A DNA stretch of 64,000 bases, taken from assembly GCA_021793405.1 (NCBI GenBank), contig JAJYSV010000001.1, forward strand, positions 62,001 to 126,000, in the 5' to 3' direction. Below are positions 52,754 through 61,783 of the stretch, one piece after another. A program made the translations under genes and the position numbers. Source of the DNA: Acidobacteriota bacterium (GTDB taxonomy: Bacteria; Acidobacteriota; Terriglobia; Terriglobales; Acidobacteriaceae). Every line of letters begins with the position of its first letter. Positions within the stretch are counted from its first letter, which is position 1. Under the pieces are notes generated by a model. It had not been told where the DNA came from. It worked only from the letters and a program-made list of their open reading frames with translations, and did no database searches.

Positions 52754-54463
52754 CTAGCCTGGATAAGGGGGTCCCTTTGCCAGCAATGCCTTCAGCGATT
52801 TGTCGTGGCCGTAGATGTCATTGAAGAAATGCACTGAGCCATCTTCTTCAACCACCGCGGTGATGTAGAGAATCAGCACTGGAATCGGCACCTTCAAGTC
52901 GACCTGCTGATTGTTCGGGCCAGTCTCCATCGCGGCTCGCACTTTCTCCGGCGTCCACGGCGGCTGATCGCGCAGCAGATAGGCAGCCAGTTCCGTTGGC
53001 TGTTGCACTCGAATACAACCGTGACTGAAGTCCCGCCGCGACTGCGAAAATAGTTGTTGTGCCGGCGTGCCGTGCAGATACACGCTGTGTTCATTCGGGA
53101 ACAGAAATTTCACCAGCCCGAGAGCATTGTCCGGACCGGGCTTCTGCCGTACCGTGAGTTTTGCGGCGCGCAATTGCGCCAGTACATTGTCATTGATGGA
53201 CCCACTTGTCACCACTGTGCCGCTGTAGGTGACAACTTCAAAATTCTTCTTTGCGATGTAATTTCTGTTTTTCACGATCGCAGGAATAATTTCGCTGCGC
53301 ACGATGCTCCTGGGAACATTCCAGTAAGGACGAAACACAATGTACTGCATGTCTTTCGCAAACACGGGGGTCTGATGTCGGACAGCCTTTCCGACTACGA
53401 CGTTCATTCTCAACGCAACCTTGTGATCCGCGGAAAATACTCGCAGAACGAATTCCGGCACATTGACAACTATTGGCGGCTGCGGGAAAGAAGGCGGCAA
53501 CCAGCGCCAACGCTCCAAAGCATCATCCAACTGTTGTACCCGAAACAACAATGGCACGTTCAGTTGACGGATGGTCTGCTTGCCCAGCTTGCCGTCCACC
53601 ACCAGACCATGACGATCCTGAAACAGCTTCACTCCATCCACCAACGCTTCGGTATAGAGATGCGAGTCTGCGCTCACTGACGCAGTCTGCGAAAGGTCGC
53701 CGAGCAGTTCCAATCGCTGCGTAAGTTGCGCGGTTCCCGGGTATGTGTCGCCCGGAGCTACCGTCTTTCCCGCTTCAGGAAGCAGCGGACCATCGCCTTT
53801 CGCGGCGAGCTGCAGATATCGCTGTAGTGCGACCTCTGTTCGCCTGTAACCGGCGTACGGAGGCTCCACGTTGTTCAGGATGGCCTGCACATTGGCGGCA
53901 TGAATCACATCCTGGGTGACAAATTGCGGCAGATTGTATTTCTTGTTCTGAATTTCGATATCGAAATTGAAATGTTTCGGATTGAGGCGGCCGATGTGCA
54001 GATCAGAGATGTAGCGCAGCGTGCACACCGTGAGCGCCGCTTCAAAATTCGCTTGGATTGTCGGATCTGCTGTGGTACTCAGCGCGGCGAGGCGACCCTG
54101 CCAGCGCGCAGCATCGTAGTCTTCCGGGATCAACCCTTTTTGTCGGCTGCTTTCCAGTGCCTGGATCACTGCAAGTGCCTGCGGCGTAAGGTGCCCGCTG
54201 GCGGTTAGCCACAAGGGAGAAAAGTTAGACGCTTGATACAGCTGCAGAAAATCTGTGCGATGGTCAGAAAAACTGGGCCAACGTAGTACGGAAAGTTTGC
54301 CCGACGCAGCAATTTCCTGCAGGCGGACCGACAGCGGTGTGGCACCGGGCAACGTCATTGCCGGCTGCGTTTGCTGAAGACTCCTCGCAACACCAAACGA
54401 TGCTGCCACACACAACAAAAGCACGAAAGTCCGCGAGTAAGGCCGAAAGGCTGCTGGGAGCAT
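52754..54463 (-). CDS. YcbB/LdtD-type L,D-transpeptidase
   Basis: 569 aa. Signal peptide or anchor at 8-28, a helical scaffold domain (about 60-250), a peptidoglycan-binding domain (VDGVKLFQDRHGLVVDGKLGKQTIRQLN, about 275-302) and the YkuD catalytic domain with HGTPAQQLFSQSRRDFSHGCIRV, nucleophile Cys near 482. The YcbB-specific IVVNVPEFVLRVF and FRPYWNVPRSIV motifs are present. It forms 3-3 cross-links in peptidoglycan. Together with the DUF882 peptidase this is a cell-wall remodelling pair. Confidence 0.93.
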   Translation of the reverse strand: MLPAAFRPYSRTFVLLLCVAASFGVARSLQQTQPAMTLPGATPLSVRLQEIAASGKLSVLRWPSFSDHRTDFLQLYQASNFSPLWLTASGHLTPQALAVIQALESSRQKGLIPEDYDAARWQGRLAALSTTADPTIQANFEAALTVCTLRYISDLHIGRLNPKHFNFDIEIQNKKYNLPQFVTQDVIHAANVQAILNNVEPPYAGYRRTEVALQRYLQLAAKGDGPLLPEAGKTVAPGDTYPGTAQLTQRLELLGDLSQTASVSADSHLYTEALVDGVKLFQDRHGLVVDGKLGKQTIRQLNVPLLFRVQQLDDALERWRWLPPSFPQPPIVVNVPEFVLRVFSADHKVALRMNVVVGKAVRHQTPVFAKDMQYIVFRPYWNVPRSIVRSEIIPAIVKNRNYIAKKNFEVVTYSGTVVTSGSINDNVLAQLRAAKLTVRQKPGPDNALGLVKFLFPNEHSVYLHGTPAQQLFSQSRRDFSHGCIRVQQPTELAAYLLRDQPPWTPEKVRAAMETGPNNQQVDLKVPIPVLILYITAVVEEDGSVHFFNDIYGHDKSLKALLAKGPPYPG

Positions 54464-54559
54464 GGCCCATTACATCACCTCTTCTATTCGCGCTGGAAGA
54501 ATTTCTGTCGTGAGTGATCTGGAATCACGGACGTGGATGGAAAGCTTGTTGAGCCACGG

Positions 54560-54805
54560 CTAAACCCGCACCAGCAGCGGCACTCTTGCCAGCGAAGCCA
54601 CGTCACGACCATTGACAACCACTCGCGATCCGCGACCGTTGAATTGATACACGGTCTTCGTTCCCGACCCGACCACGGTAAGCCGGCTGTTGCCGGTGTA
54701 TTGAAACAGCGCAGCACTGTACATGGCGCGATCTACGCGAACGGTACCAGGATAAGTCTGCGGCTCCTGGGTCAGTATTCTTTTTCCATTTCCGCAACAG
54801 GACAT
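54560..54805 (-). CDS. Small 81-aa protein, unknown
   Basis: The product is beta-rich (GTVRVDRAMYSAALFQYTGNSRLTVVGSGTKTVYQF, SRVVVNGRDVASL) with a Cys-rich start MSCCGNGKR. Its start lies inside the end of the upstream membrane-protein gene (34 bp overlap), so the two are coupled. Similar small proteins are found beside phage-like or DUF1360-like genes, but no family is recognised. Confidence 0.68.
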   Translation of the reverse strand: MSCCGNGKRILTQEPQTYPGTVRVDRAMYSAALFQYTGNSRLTVVGSGTKTVYQFNGRGSRVVVNGRDVASLARVPLLVRV

Positions 54806-55131
54806 GTCGACTTCTCCTCTCGAATCGGTTCTTCATCGAACCATGCGCCTTCGGGTTCTTCGTCGGTAAGACGGTTGGCCAGGATTGCCGCTCCAGAAAG
54901 CGCCAGCCACAATGTCACTCGGTCTCCCCACCCCGATCCCAGCATCATCGCAAATGGAGCGGACACCCACAGGCTAAGGCAATAGAAGCAGTCGGTCGCG
55001 CCCGAAAGAGACATTCGCCGCAACCAATATCGGCAGCGGGCAAATATCCTTAGCGGACCGTCTTCGGCGTGCAACAAATGCGTCAGCCTCCACACAGCGA
55101 GCATGGCAAGCACAATTCGTAACGTAGTCAT
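54772..55131 (-). CDS. DUF1360-like membrane protein
   Basis: 119 aa from the ATG at 55131. TTLRIVLAMLAVWRLTHLLHAEDGPLRIFARCRYWL, then ATDCFYCLSLWVSAPFAMMLG: the WRLTHLLxxEDGP and CxxCLSxWVS motifs match DUF1360-type proteins with two to three transmembrane helices. The CFYC pair may bind metal or form a disulfide. Function unknown. It is upstream of and overlaps the 81-aa gene. Confidence 0.75.
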   Translation of the reverse strand: MTTLRIVLAMLAVWRLTHLLHAEDGPLRIFARCRYWLRRMSLSGATDCFYCLSLWVSAPFAMMLGSGWGDRVTLWLALSGAAILANRLTDEEPEGAWFDEEPIREEKSTCPVAEMEKEY

Positions 55132-55195
55132 AGATTCCCCTTCGCTTCCCGGCACGGTGGGTGTCGAACCGGGAAGCGGGTTGGTAGACGACGGT

Positions 55196-57328
55196 CTAAA
55201 GCGACGTCTGCAGGCAGAAGCCGACCGAGGCAGACGCGTAGTTGTTTAATCCCGGCGAGCTGTTGACGATGCTGCGATCCCACACGTTTAACTGCACGAC
55301 GTAGCCGCATTTTGGCAGCAACTTTGTAGTGAGCGTCCATGGGTTGCCGACAGAAGGCAGCGGTGCCGTCGGCGCAATTCCACTTGCAGGCGTCAGAGGT
55401 CCCGAGTATGGCTGCGAGCCCATGCTGAACCGTCCAAAGTTGAGGTCATAGGCGACATAATGACCATTCAACAGAGTGCCAATGACGAACTGACTGCAAT
55501 CGAGATTGTTGTCCAGATGCAAAGCGGCCTGTGGCGCTGTATTGTCGAGTTGCAGCAGGTGCACATCTGGCAGCGATCCCAGCACGGGATTGTCCGCCAT
55601 GTCCGCAATCTGCAGCGTGATCTGCCACAAATCATCGCCACTCGTGTCCCACTCGCCCAGCAGTGAATCAATATTCAGCGTGGGATCCATGTAGGTGAAA
55701 TATCCATTCACATCGGGAGCGCTGGTGTAGGTTGTCCCGTCCCAACGCGTCAACAACAACGGCGTTGTCAGCGTGATTGGAGATCCGCCGCCGGTGTTTT
55801 GTACTGTCAGCTTGTACTTGTATCCCACGAACAATTCACCTTGGACAGCCACTCTGCCGCCAAACGGGCATGCGCGCCCATGGGCATCGGCCGCCGTGTT
55901 GGTCAAGGCAAACACTGCGTTGGAGGTTGTCTGACCCGTTGTGCTGTCGATCATGCTGGTCGGGATTCCGCCCAGGATGCTGATCGTCGGCGTCAGGTAA
56001 TTCGGCTTCGAGCCGGGTTGAATCTGCACATGCGTATCCAGCAAGTTGCCCCAGCTTGTCAGCGCGTTCGGATCTGTTGTGGAAGGCGCAACCGCCCAGG
56101 AAAGTACAGCACGCACCCGACCGATTTTAGGCGTGTTGCATGGATTGCGATGATTGCTCAGGTTGACGGGCAACACCGCGGAGTACACCAGGCCTCCGGC
56201 TGGAATGCTGGCAATATCGTGCACTTGCACACCCACGGTTCCCAGGTAGGTGTATTCGCAGGTGTTGTCCCAGTCCACCCAGAAGGCAACATATTCCGTG
56301 CTGCCCGCCGTGCACAGTCCGCCGCCGTACCCGGTGGGCCGCTTGATCACGAATGTCGCAACCAGCCGCTCCAGTCCGTAGCCGCCTTCGAGTCCAAGAC
56401 ATTCCAGTTGCTCGAATGACACATCCGCGTCGACCTCGGCCAAGCTGGTCAGCGCCGATTGCCAGTCCAGTCCCACGTTTTTCCATTCTGCGATATTGAG
56501 TTGAATCGAACTGGGATCGGCTGCCTTGGCATTCAATGCCTGATGGAGTTGCGCAAAACCAAAGCGGTGAGACGGTACCGCGCTGTTGGCCGGGGTGGCT
56601 TTCTTCTCCGACTGCGGCTGATATAACTTCGCCAACTGCTCCACGGATAACGGCCCGGGATCGGGCAACGGAATCGGAATCTGCAGCGCCTGTTCAAGTT
56701 CTTGCGGCGGCAGAATCTTCTTCACGTTCTCGTCGACAGTGGCTGCGATTTCTTTCAGGAAGAGTGGTCTGGGTCGTATCTGGATTTGCGCATCCAAAGT
56801 ATTGCCCCATACCGGTGTGTAGGATGGATCGCCTGCCGTCGGGATCGCGTTCCAGGACAGAATCGCGCGAACTTTTGGCAGCATTGGAAAAACGCACCAG
56901 TTCGACTTTGGAGACAATTGGACGGAGGCGGCATAGCTCAGTGGCTTTTCAGCATCCTTGTGGCAGTCCGTCTGCTCCGCAATATCGTGCACATTGATCG
57001 CTGCGACGCCCGCATCTTCCCAACCCGCACCGTAGTCAACGAAAAATCTAACGTACTCGAATGATCCGTTTTGACAGAGCGAGCCATTGTACCCAGTGGA
57101 TTGATTCACCTGCACCACCGCTTCCAGAATGTTGGTCGCTGGATTGAATCCCAGGCAGGTCACTTGCTCATAAAACACATCGTTCGCAATTGAAACGACG
57201 GGTTTATATTCGCTGTCCTTCAGGTTGCCGAAGTAATTTGGATTGCTTGCCACCAGACCGGAAAAGTTGAGCCTGTGCGTCTTCACCGCTTCCAGGGCCG
57301 CCGACTCATTGCTCGTAATTTTCGCCAT
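55196..57328 (-). CDS. Large 710-aa protein with two homologous beta-rich domains, unknown
   Basis: The ATG at 57328 has GGAGGAAATC upstream and fits the start better than the longer open frame. Residues about 45-180 and 340-475 are homologous: DVFYEQVTCLGFNPATN / DVSFEQLECLGLEGG, then STGYNGSLCQNGSFEYVRFFVD / PTGYGGGLCTAGSTEYVAFWVD, INVHDIA / VQVHDIA and VRAILSWN / VRAVLSWA. A C-terminal 200 residues form a third beta-rich part. No signal peptide. Unrecognised family; it is the last gene of the CHAT/sigma block in the same direction. Confidence 0.8.
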   Translation of the reverse strand: MAKITSNESAALEAVKTHRLNFSGLVASNPNYFGNLKDSEYKPVVSIANDVFYEQVTCLGFNPATNILEAVVQVNQSTGYNGSLCQNGSFEYVRFFVDYGAGWEDAGVAAINVHDIAEQTDCHKDAEKPLSYAASVQLSPKSNWCVFPMLPKVRAILSWNAIPTAGDPSYTPVWGNTLDAQIQIRPRPLFLKEIAATVDENVKKILPPQELEQALQIPIPLPDPGPLSVEQLAKLYQPQSEKKATPANSAVPSHRFGFAQLHQALNAKAADPSSIQLNIAEWKNVGLDWQSALTSLAEVDADVSFEQLECLGLEGGYGLERLVATFVIKRPTGYGGGLCTAGSTEYVAFWVDWDNTCEYTYLGTVGVQVHDIASIPAGGLVYSAVLPVNLSNHRNPCNTPKIGRVRAVLSWAVAPSTTDPNALTSWGNLLDTHVQIQPGSKPNYLTPTISILGGIPTSMIDSTTGQTTSNAVFALTNTAADAHGRACPFGGRVAVQGELFVGYKYKLTVQNTGGGSPITLTTPLLLTRWDGTTYTSAPDVNGYFTYMDPTLNIDSLLGEWDTSGDDLWQITLQIADMADNPVLGSLPDVHLLQLDNTAPQAALHLDNNLDCSQFVIGTLLNGHYVAYDLNFGRFSMGSQPYSGPLTPASGIAPTAPLPSVGNPWTLTTKLLPKCGYVVQLNVWDRSIVNSSPGLNNYASASVGFCLQTSL

Positions 57329-57421
57329 GATTTCCTCCGTGCAGAGTTTGGCTGCGCTCGCGGTGAATGCAAAGACACGCCTGCGTTCGCACGCACGAAG
57401 CGCGCGCAGTCGCCGCATTTC

Positions 57422-57453
57422 CGTTGCAATCGGGTCTAGATCCGATTGCAACG
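57422..57453. promoter_or_regulatory. 12-bp-arm palindrome before the 710-aa gene
   Basis: CGTTGCAATCGG (57422-57433) and CCGATTGCAACG (57442-57453) pair perfectly around GTCTAGAT. It lies 94 bp upstream of the 710-aa start and 248 bp after the CHAT stop. No T-run, so an operator or 5' mRNA hairpin is more likely than a terminator. The rest of 57329-57700 has no gene. Confidence 0.65.
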
Positions 57454-57700
57454 AATTTCCACCAGAACCCTGTTCATAACGATGGTGCTGAAATACCGTC
57501 GCACGTTTCACTCGCACGAAAATAAATCATCGGATTGGCTCGCGGAGACACGGAGAGGATGCGTTCGGGAATGGGCGCCTCTTCGAGGCCGCCGTGAGGA
57601 TTCAGGTTGTTGTGGTTACGCAGGGATTTCAAGCGAGGACGACCTGTTCGGGGACCGTAATCCAGCCGCGAGTGAGAGCAGTGCCCACACGAAGCGGTTC

Positions 57701-60163
57701 TTACCCACCCGCATATAGCTGAAAGGCGGCCCAATACAAGGGCTTGCGGTACACCGACTGAGAATGAATAAGCGACAGCTTCGCCGTTCTGAGCGCTGCA
57801 TCGGGTTGGTGACCGGTTTGGATCTCGCTATAAAGCCGATCCATCAGCTGCGGCATGGCCGCGTCGCTGGCTTCCCATAACGCTCCGATGGCGTTATGCG
57901 CTCCAGCGCGCAGAAATGCCCAGGACAGCCCGACAAGTCCTTCTCCCGCATACGCACGGAGGCCGGATCCATAGCAGGTCGAGATGGTGACCAGCCGGGC
58001 ATGGAGTGGCTTGTGCACAATTTCTCTGGCGTACAGTTTGAAGGTATCCGGATGCCCTCTCGGTGGGGAAAGTATCACAGCGGAATCCATAGGGCTCAAT
58101 CGGCTCGCAGTACCATGGGCAACGAAATGAATGTAAGAAAAATCGCCAGGTTGGCCTGCGGTATACGCCACCGGCACAGCACTTGCCCGCGTCAGCACCA
58201 CTTCGCGATCGGGCGCAAAATGCTTTTCGATGCTGTGAATCTCAGCCTCCGCATTCAGCAGCCTTGGATAATCGCTTCCGGGCGAGATCGGATCGCCAAT
58301 CAATAACATCCCGTTGCCGCCTGCGCCATCATCCTGCGAATCCAGAGCGGAGATCAACCGTATGGCGTTGGTATTCGCAATCGTGACATCTTCGATCCAA
58401 TAGTGGACACCGGTCTTTCCAGGAGCGAGAAGGGTTTCAAAGTTCAATTCATCCAGGCTTCCATCTGAGATCAAAACGACCCTTGCACCCTTGCGCAAGT
58501 TCGCTGCCGCGGGAGCGACAAGGATATCGAAAAGATATCGAGCGTCTTCATCTTCCTGGCGGATGGGATCAATCGATCGAAGGATGGCTCTCTGATAGTT
58601 TTTTACGTGTGAGTCGATCTCCGACTTCCCGGGAAGTCGAAAGATGCGGATGTGATGGCCATCGATCGCCCATAAGTAAGATTGCTCTGGACAAAGCGCA
58701 TAGAACAGGATGGTTGCGTTCAGTTTTCGAGCGACTGCCTGGGCATTTACGGATCGCTGATGAACCACCCAGGACGCATGGCTTGTGATCCCCAGACCTT
58801 CTTCCAGGGTCTGTGCGCGGCCTCTATCCAGCAGCTGCAACGCATCTCGCGAACGATGCGACTCGATGAGGAAGTGGGCGTAATCCTTGTAGAGAGAGTC
58901 CGCATTTGCAAAGAACGGAAGCTTCATCTCATCGTCTTTAAGAGAAGAACGTTGCGCTTCAAAGGTAGCCACGGATTTTCTGAACCAGACCTCGGCCGCG
59001 CGCTTATTGTGGACCCGTGCATAGTACTTTGCGACCGCATTCTCGACCTCTTCACGAAGCGACGGCATCGTCACAGGATCTCGATATACCTGCATCAGTA
59101 GGCCGATGGCGTCCGGGCCTGATTTGCTGCGAGCTGCCAGAAGACCCTGCAGAAACAAGACATCCACCACTGCGGACTGACTGCCCCAGGCATGTGCCGC
59201 CTGGAGTGCTTCCAGGCTCTGTCGCTCCGCCAGATCGAATTGGCGGCGTTGAAAAAAGAGAAACCCCAGCTCCGTATGCGTCGTTGCGATTAACTCTTTG
59301 TCATTCACCGCTTGTGCTTCGCTCAATGCTCGCCGGTAGTTTGCCTCAGCCGATTTCAGATCTCCCAGACGATAAAAAGACAAACCACTGTTGGTGGCCC
59401 AGACGATCTGGTCATGGACTGAACCAAGCTGCCTTGCTTGTTGTTCTGCCTGCTGAAAGTCGAAAAGCGATTTCTCAAAGTCTCCAAGCTTGTAATAGGC
59501 CCACCCTGCATTGCCCAGCGCTAACTCCAGGGCCAACCGGGTATCCGTCGAGCGAGCGATCTGGGACGCATCTTCAAATCTGGCCAGGGCTTCGTCGTAT
59601 TCTTCGGAACGCAGGGCAACTGTACCCAGATTCATGAGGTCTGTTGTCTCCAGGAACTTGTCGCCATGCTGCCTCGCGAACTCCAGGCTTCTCTTAAATG
59701 AATCCGAAGCGGTGGCAAGCTGATCACGGTGGACGGCAATCAGTCCTTCTGTTTGCAGTAGCTCTCCCTGCAACGCAGAACCACTTTCCGTGGAAAGTTG
59801 TTGCGCCGTTTGTAACTCGTGATTGGATCGGATGGGTTGATTGAGACGGGTGTGAGCCAGACTCAGGAGCAATTGCCGTTTGATCTCAATATCGGCAGCC
59901 GCAAAGGAAGTTGGATGATAGCCGCTAAGTAACTGCTCCACCCGCGGGCTGTTGCCCTGATAGGTAAGGATCTCCGCTTCCAACAAGCGAAACTTGATAT
60001 CCCAATTTCGATTTCTCCCGGAGAACTCTTTGCAAGCTTCTGCCGCATCCAGCTGTGCGTCGCCCAAATCACCCCGCAGGAATTCAGTATAAATTTTCTC
60101 GTAGGTAGACTCAGGAGAAAGGCACATGCTACGCTGGCAGCCTGAAAGAGCAAGAGCAGCCAC
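57701..60163 (-). CDS. TPR-CHAT protease
   Basis: 820 aa from the GTG at 60163, which has GGGAGG 4 nt upstream; this is the only in-frame start after the previous stop, and it leaves a very short lipoprotein-like signal (ALALSGC). Residues about 50-430 are TPR repeats (GNAGWAYYKLGDFEKSLFDFQQAEQQARQLG, HTELGFLFFQRRQFDLAERQSLEAL). The C-terminal CHAT domain has the catalytic His in FSYIHFVAHGTASRL (about 684) and Cys in LVTISTCYGSGLRAYAGEGLVGLSWAFLRAGA (about 730). Predicted active peptidase, downstream of sigma/anti-sigma genes. Confidence 0.9.
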   Translation of the reverse strand: MAALALSGCQRSMCLSPESTYEKIYTEFLRGDLGDAQLDAAEACKEFSGRNRNWDIKFRLLEAEILTYQGNSPRVEQLLSGYHPTSFAAADIEIKRQLLLSLAHTRLNQPIRSNHELQTAQQLSTESGSALQGELLQTEGLIAVHRDQLATASDSFKRSLEFARQHGDKFLETTDLMNLGTVALRSEEYDEALARFEDASQIARSTDTRLALELALGNAGWAYYKLGDFEKSLFDFQQAEQQARQLGSVHDQIVWATNSGLSFYRLGDLKSAEANYRRALSEAQAVNDKELIATTHTELGFLFFQRRQFDLAERQSLEALQAAHAWGSQSAVVDVLFLQGLLAARSKSGPDAIGLLMQVYRDPVTMPSLREEVENAVAKYYARVHNKRAAEVWFRKSVATFEAQRSSLKDDEMKLPFFANADSLYKDYAHFLIESHRSRDALQLLDRGRAQTLEEGLGITSHASWVVHQRSVNAQAVARKLNATILFYALCPEQSYLWAIDGHHIRIFRLPGKSEIDSHVKNYQRAILRSIDPIRQEDEDARYLFDILVAPAAANLRKGARVVLISDGSLDELNFETLLAPGKTGVHYWIEDVTIANTNAIRLISALDSQDDGAGGNGMLLIGDPISPGSDYPRLLNAEAEIHSIEKHFAPDREVVLTRASAVPVAYTAGQPGDFSYIHFVAHGTASRLSPMDSAVILSPPRGHPDTFKLYAREIVHKPLHARLVTISTCYGSGLRAYAGEGLVGLSWAFLRAGAHNAIGALWEASDAAMPQLMDRLYSEIQTGHQPDAALRTAKLSLIHSQSVYRKPLYWAAFQLYAGG

Positions 60164-60174
60164 CAGTCCTCCCG

Positions 60175-61017
60175 CTACGAAGGAGGCATAGTGCTGCCGT
60201 TGATACTTAGTACAGACGCGCTTAAGTGCGCTTTCACGTTGCAGCCGAGCTCGGCCCGAACCATGGTGAGTTGAATCGAATGGGGAAAGGCCAGGATTTC
60301 TCCGAGAAAAATTCTGCCAAAATCTGGAATTTCCACGAAGTGGCCGATCGTCTTGCCAGGAAATGTGCCTTCTACGCCATCCACCAGGGAACATAGAACA
60401 CATCCGTCTTTTTTCTGCTCACGCTTCTCGTCCATCCAACCATACCGTTGCAACGCCCATTCCCAGCCGCTTCGGTTCGCACGGTCGGTTATGCTTTGGA
60501 CTATTTCGCGGGCCTGTCCGTGACCTGTTTGCAAAAACACCGGCCCCAGGATCCGCGAGGAGTTATTATCCTCCTCCGAACCGGTACCCATCAAGCGCAA
60601 ATTCAGTCGGGGACAAACTTCACTTCCGCCAATGCGTAATCCCTCGAAGTGGCTGCCGGCAAATGAGATACTCGCCGCACTTCCCGCGCGGGGATGCTCT
60701 ACAGATATTTGAGCCACGATCTTTTCTGCTGTGACGATTTCAAGAATGTTCAGCCCTTCGACAACAGAGGTCGCCAGCGTCGACCATGGCCCATCCTCAG
60801 CAATCGTGCGTCCGGATACTCGTGTATAGGCGGAACGAAAGGAGACGATCTCCTTGAAATTCAATGCTTCCATGCGGTGTGTTAGATAACCACCCACTGG
60901 GGGCAGGGATATCGAGGATGCATCTGGAACGATCGCTTCAAAAGGCGCTTCGATGAACCCGCCAAGCGAGTTGGCATCCGCATGGTAACAAAACACTTTT
61001 TTGGAGTTGGATTGCAT
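60175..61017 (-). CDS. Unknown 280-aa beta-rich protein of the CHAT block
   Basis: The ATG at 61017 has GAGGAG 5 nt upstream. Beta-rich throughout: ISLPPVGGYLTHRMEALNF, TLATSVVEGLNILEIVTAEKIVAQISVEH, ISFAGSHFEGLRIGGSEV and HFVEIPDFGRIFLGEILAFPHSIQLTMVRAEL. The alternation of ATS/VEGL and FEGLRIGG strands recalls choice-of-anchor-P-like domains, but this is a weak resemblance. No signal peptide. The stop lies 12 bp before the CHAT start, so the two are tightly linked, and it may be a CHAT substrate or partner. Confidence 0.78.
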   Translation of the reverse strand: MQSNSKKVFCYHADANSLGGFIEAPFEAIVPDASSISLPPVGGYLTHRMEALNFKEIVSFRSAYTRVSGRTIAEDGPWSTLATSVVEGLNILEIVTAEKIVAQISVEHPRAGSAASISFAGSHFEGLRIGGSEVCPRLNLRLMGTGSEEDNNSSRILGPVFLQTGHGQAREIVQSITDRANRSGWEWALQRYGWMDEKREQKKDGCVLCSLVDGVEGTFPGKTIGHFVEIPDFGRIFLGEILAFPHSIQLTMVRAELGCNVKAHLSASVLSINGSTMPPS

Positions 61018-61040
61018 ATCCACTCCTCGAGGCGCAAATG

Positions 61041-61730
61041 TTATTTCTGAGTCTTCAGGACGAAGCTATACCGCGCCAGGTCGACTGAAGTTTCTGGATT
61101 GGGCGACCCTGCATTCCCCTGCACCAGCAGCGAATATTTTCCATCCATTCTGTTTGCCGGGGGGATGCTGATCGGAACCGTATCTTTCGCCTGTTGCGCC
61201 GACACCTGGACCTGCCATGCGAGCTTGCCGGCTGGAGAATACAGCGAACATGTATAGGTCGAAAAACGGTCTTGCGTCGGGATATCCATGAGCAACAAGA
61301 ACGGATGGCCAGCAGGAACAGTCATCGATGGAATTGCACCGCCCCGGCTGTCGCCGCCGATCAATGAGACGGAAGGTAAAATCTCTGGCGAGCTGAATTG
61401 CGCGATTTGCTGGTGCAACCGCGGAACGACCATTGTGTTCTGATACGCAATGAAAAACAGGCAGGCCGCCAACGCCGGCACGACAAAGGACGGCCTCCAC
61501 AGCCATGATCCTCTCGTCTTGGGGATAGCAACAGGCAATCGTTTTGTAGCGGAAGCAGCCTTGAATTCGGCCTTTGCCGCATCCAGAAATGCGGTGGTAG
61601 CGCGCAGATCCATCGCGCATTCTACGCACTCGAAATAGTGCTCTTCGAATTCGGCGCGCAACTCGGGGGTCAACTCGTTGAGTACATATTTCTCGACCGC
61701 CATGGTCTGCATCGCATCATGATGATTCAT
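61041..61730 (-). CDS. Anti-sigma factor with zinc-finger HC2 domain
   Basis: 229 aa from the ATG at 61730. N-terminal zf-HC2: VEKYVLNELTPELRAEFEEHYFECVECAMDL with HxxxCxxC (about 31-38), then one transmembrane helix near residues 79-97 (PSFVVPALAACLFFIAYQN) and a periplasmic part of 130 residues (GHPFLLLMDIPTQDRFSTYTC...). Zinc-finger anti-sigma factors sequester ECF sigma factors at the membrane. It lies 53 bp after the sigma gene and is the obvious partner. Confidence 0.9.
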   Translation of the reverse strand: MNHHDAMQTMAVEKYVLNELTPELRAEFEEHYFECVECAMDLRATTAFLDAAKAEFKAASATKRLPVAIPKTRGSWLWRPSFVVPALAACLFFIAYQNTMVVPRLHQQIAQFSSPEILPSVSLIGGDSRGGAIPSMTVPAGHPFLLLMDIPTQDRFSTYTCSLYSPAGKLAWQVQVSAQQAKDTVPISIPPANRMDGKYSLLVQGNAGSPNPETSVDLARYSFVLKTQK

Positions 61731-61783
61731 CAATCACGTCCTACTTGTATAGTGCCAAACGTGCCACGAACGTTTCATCCTCT

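Noticed and set aside
60218-60403. Earlier start for the TPR-CHAT protein at 60403
   Set aside because: It would overlap the 280-aa gene by over 200 bp in another frame and gives Arg-rich, non-coding-like sequence.
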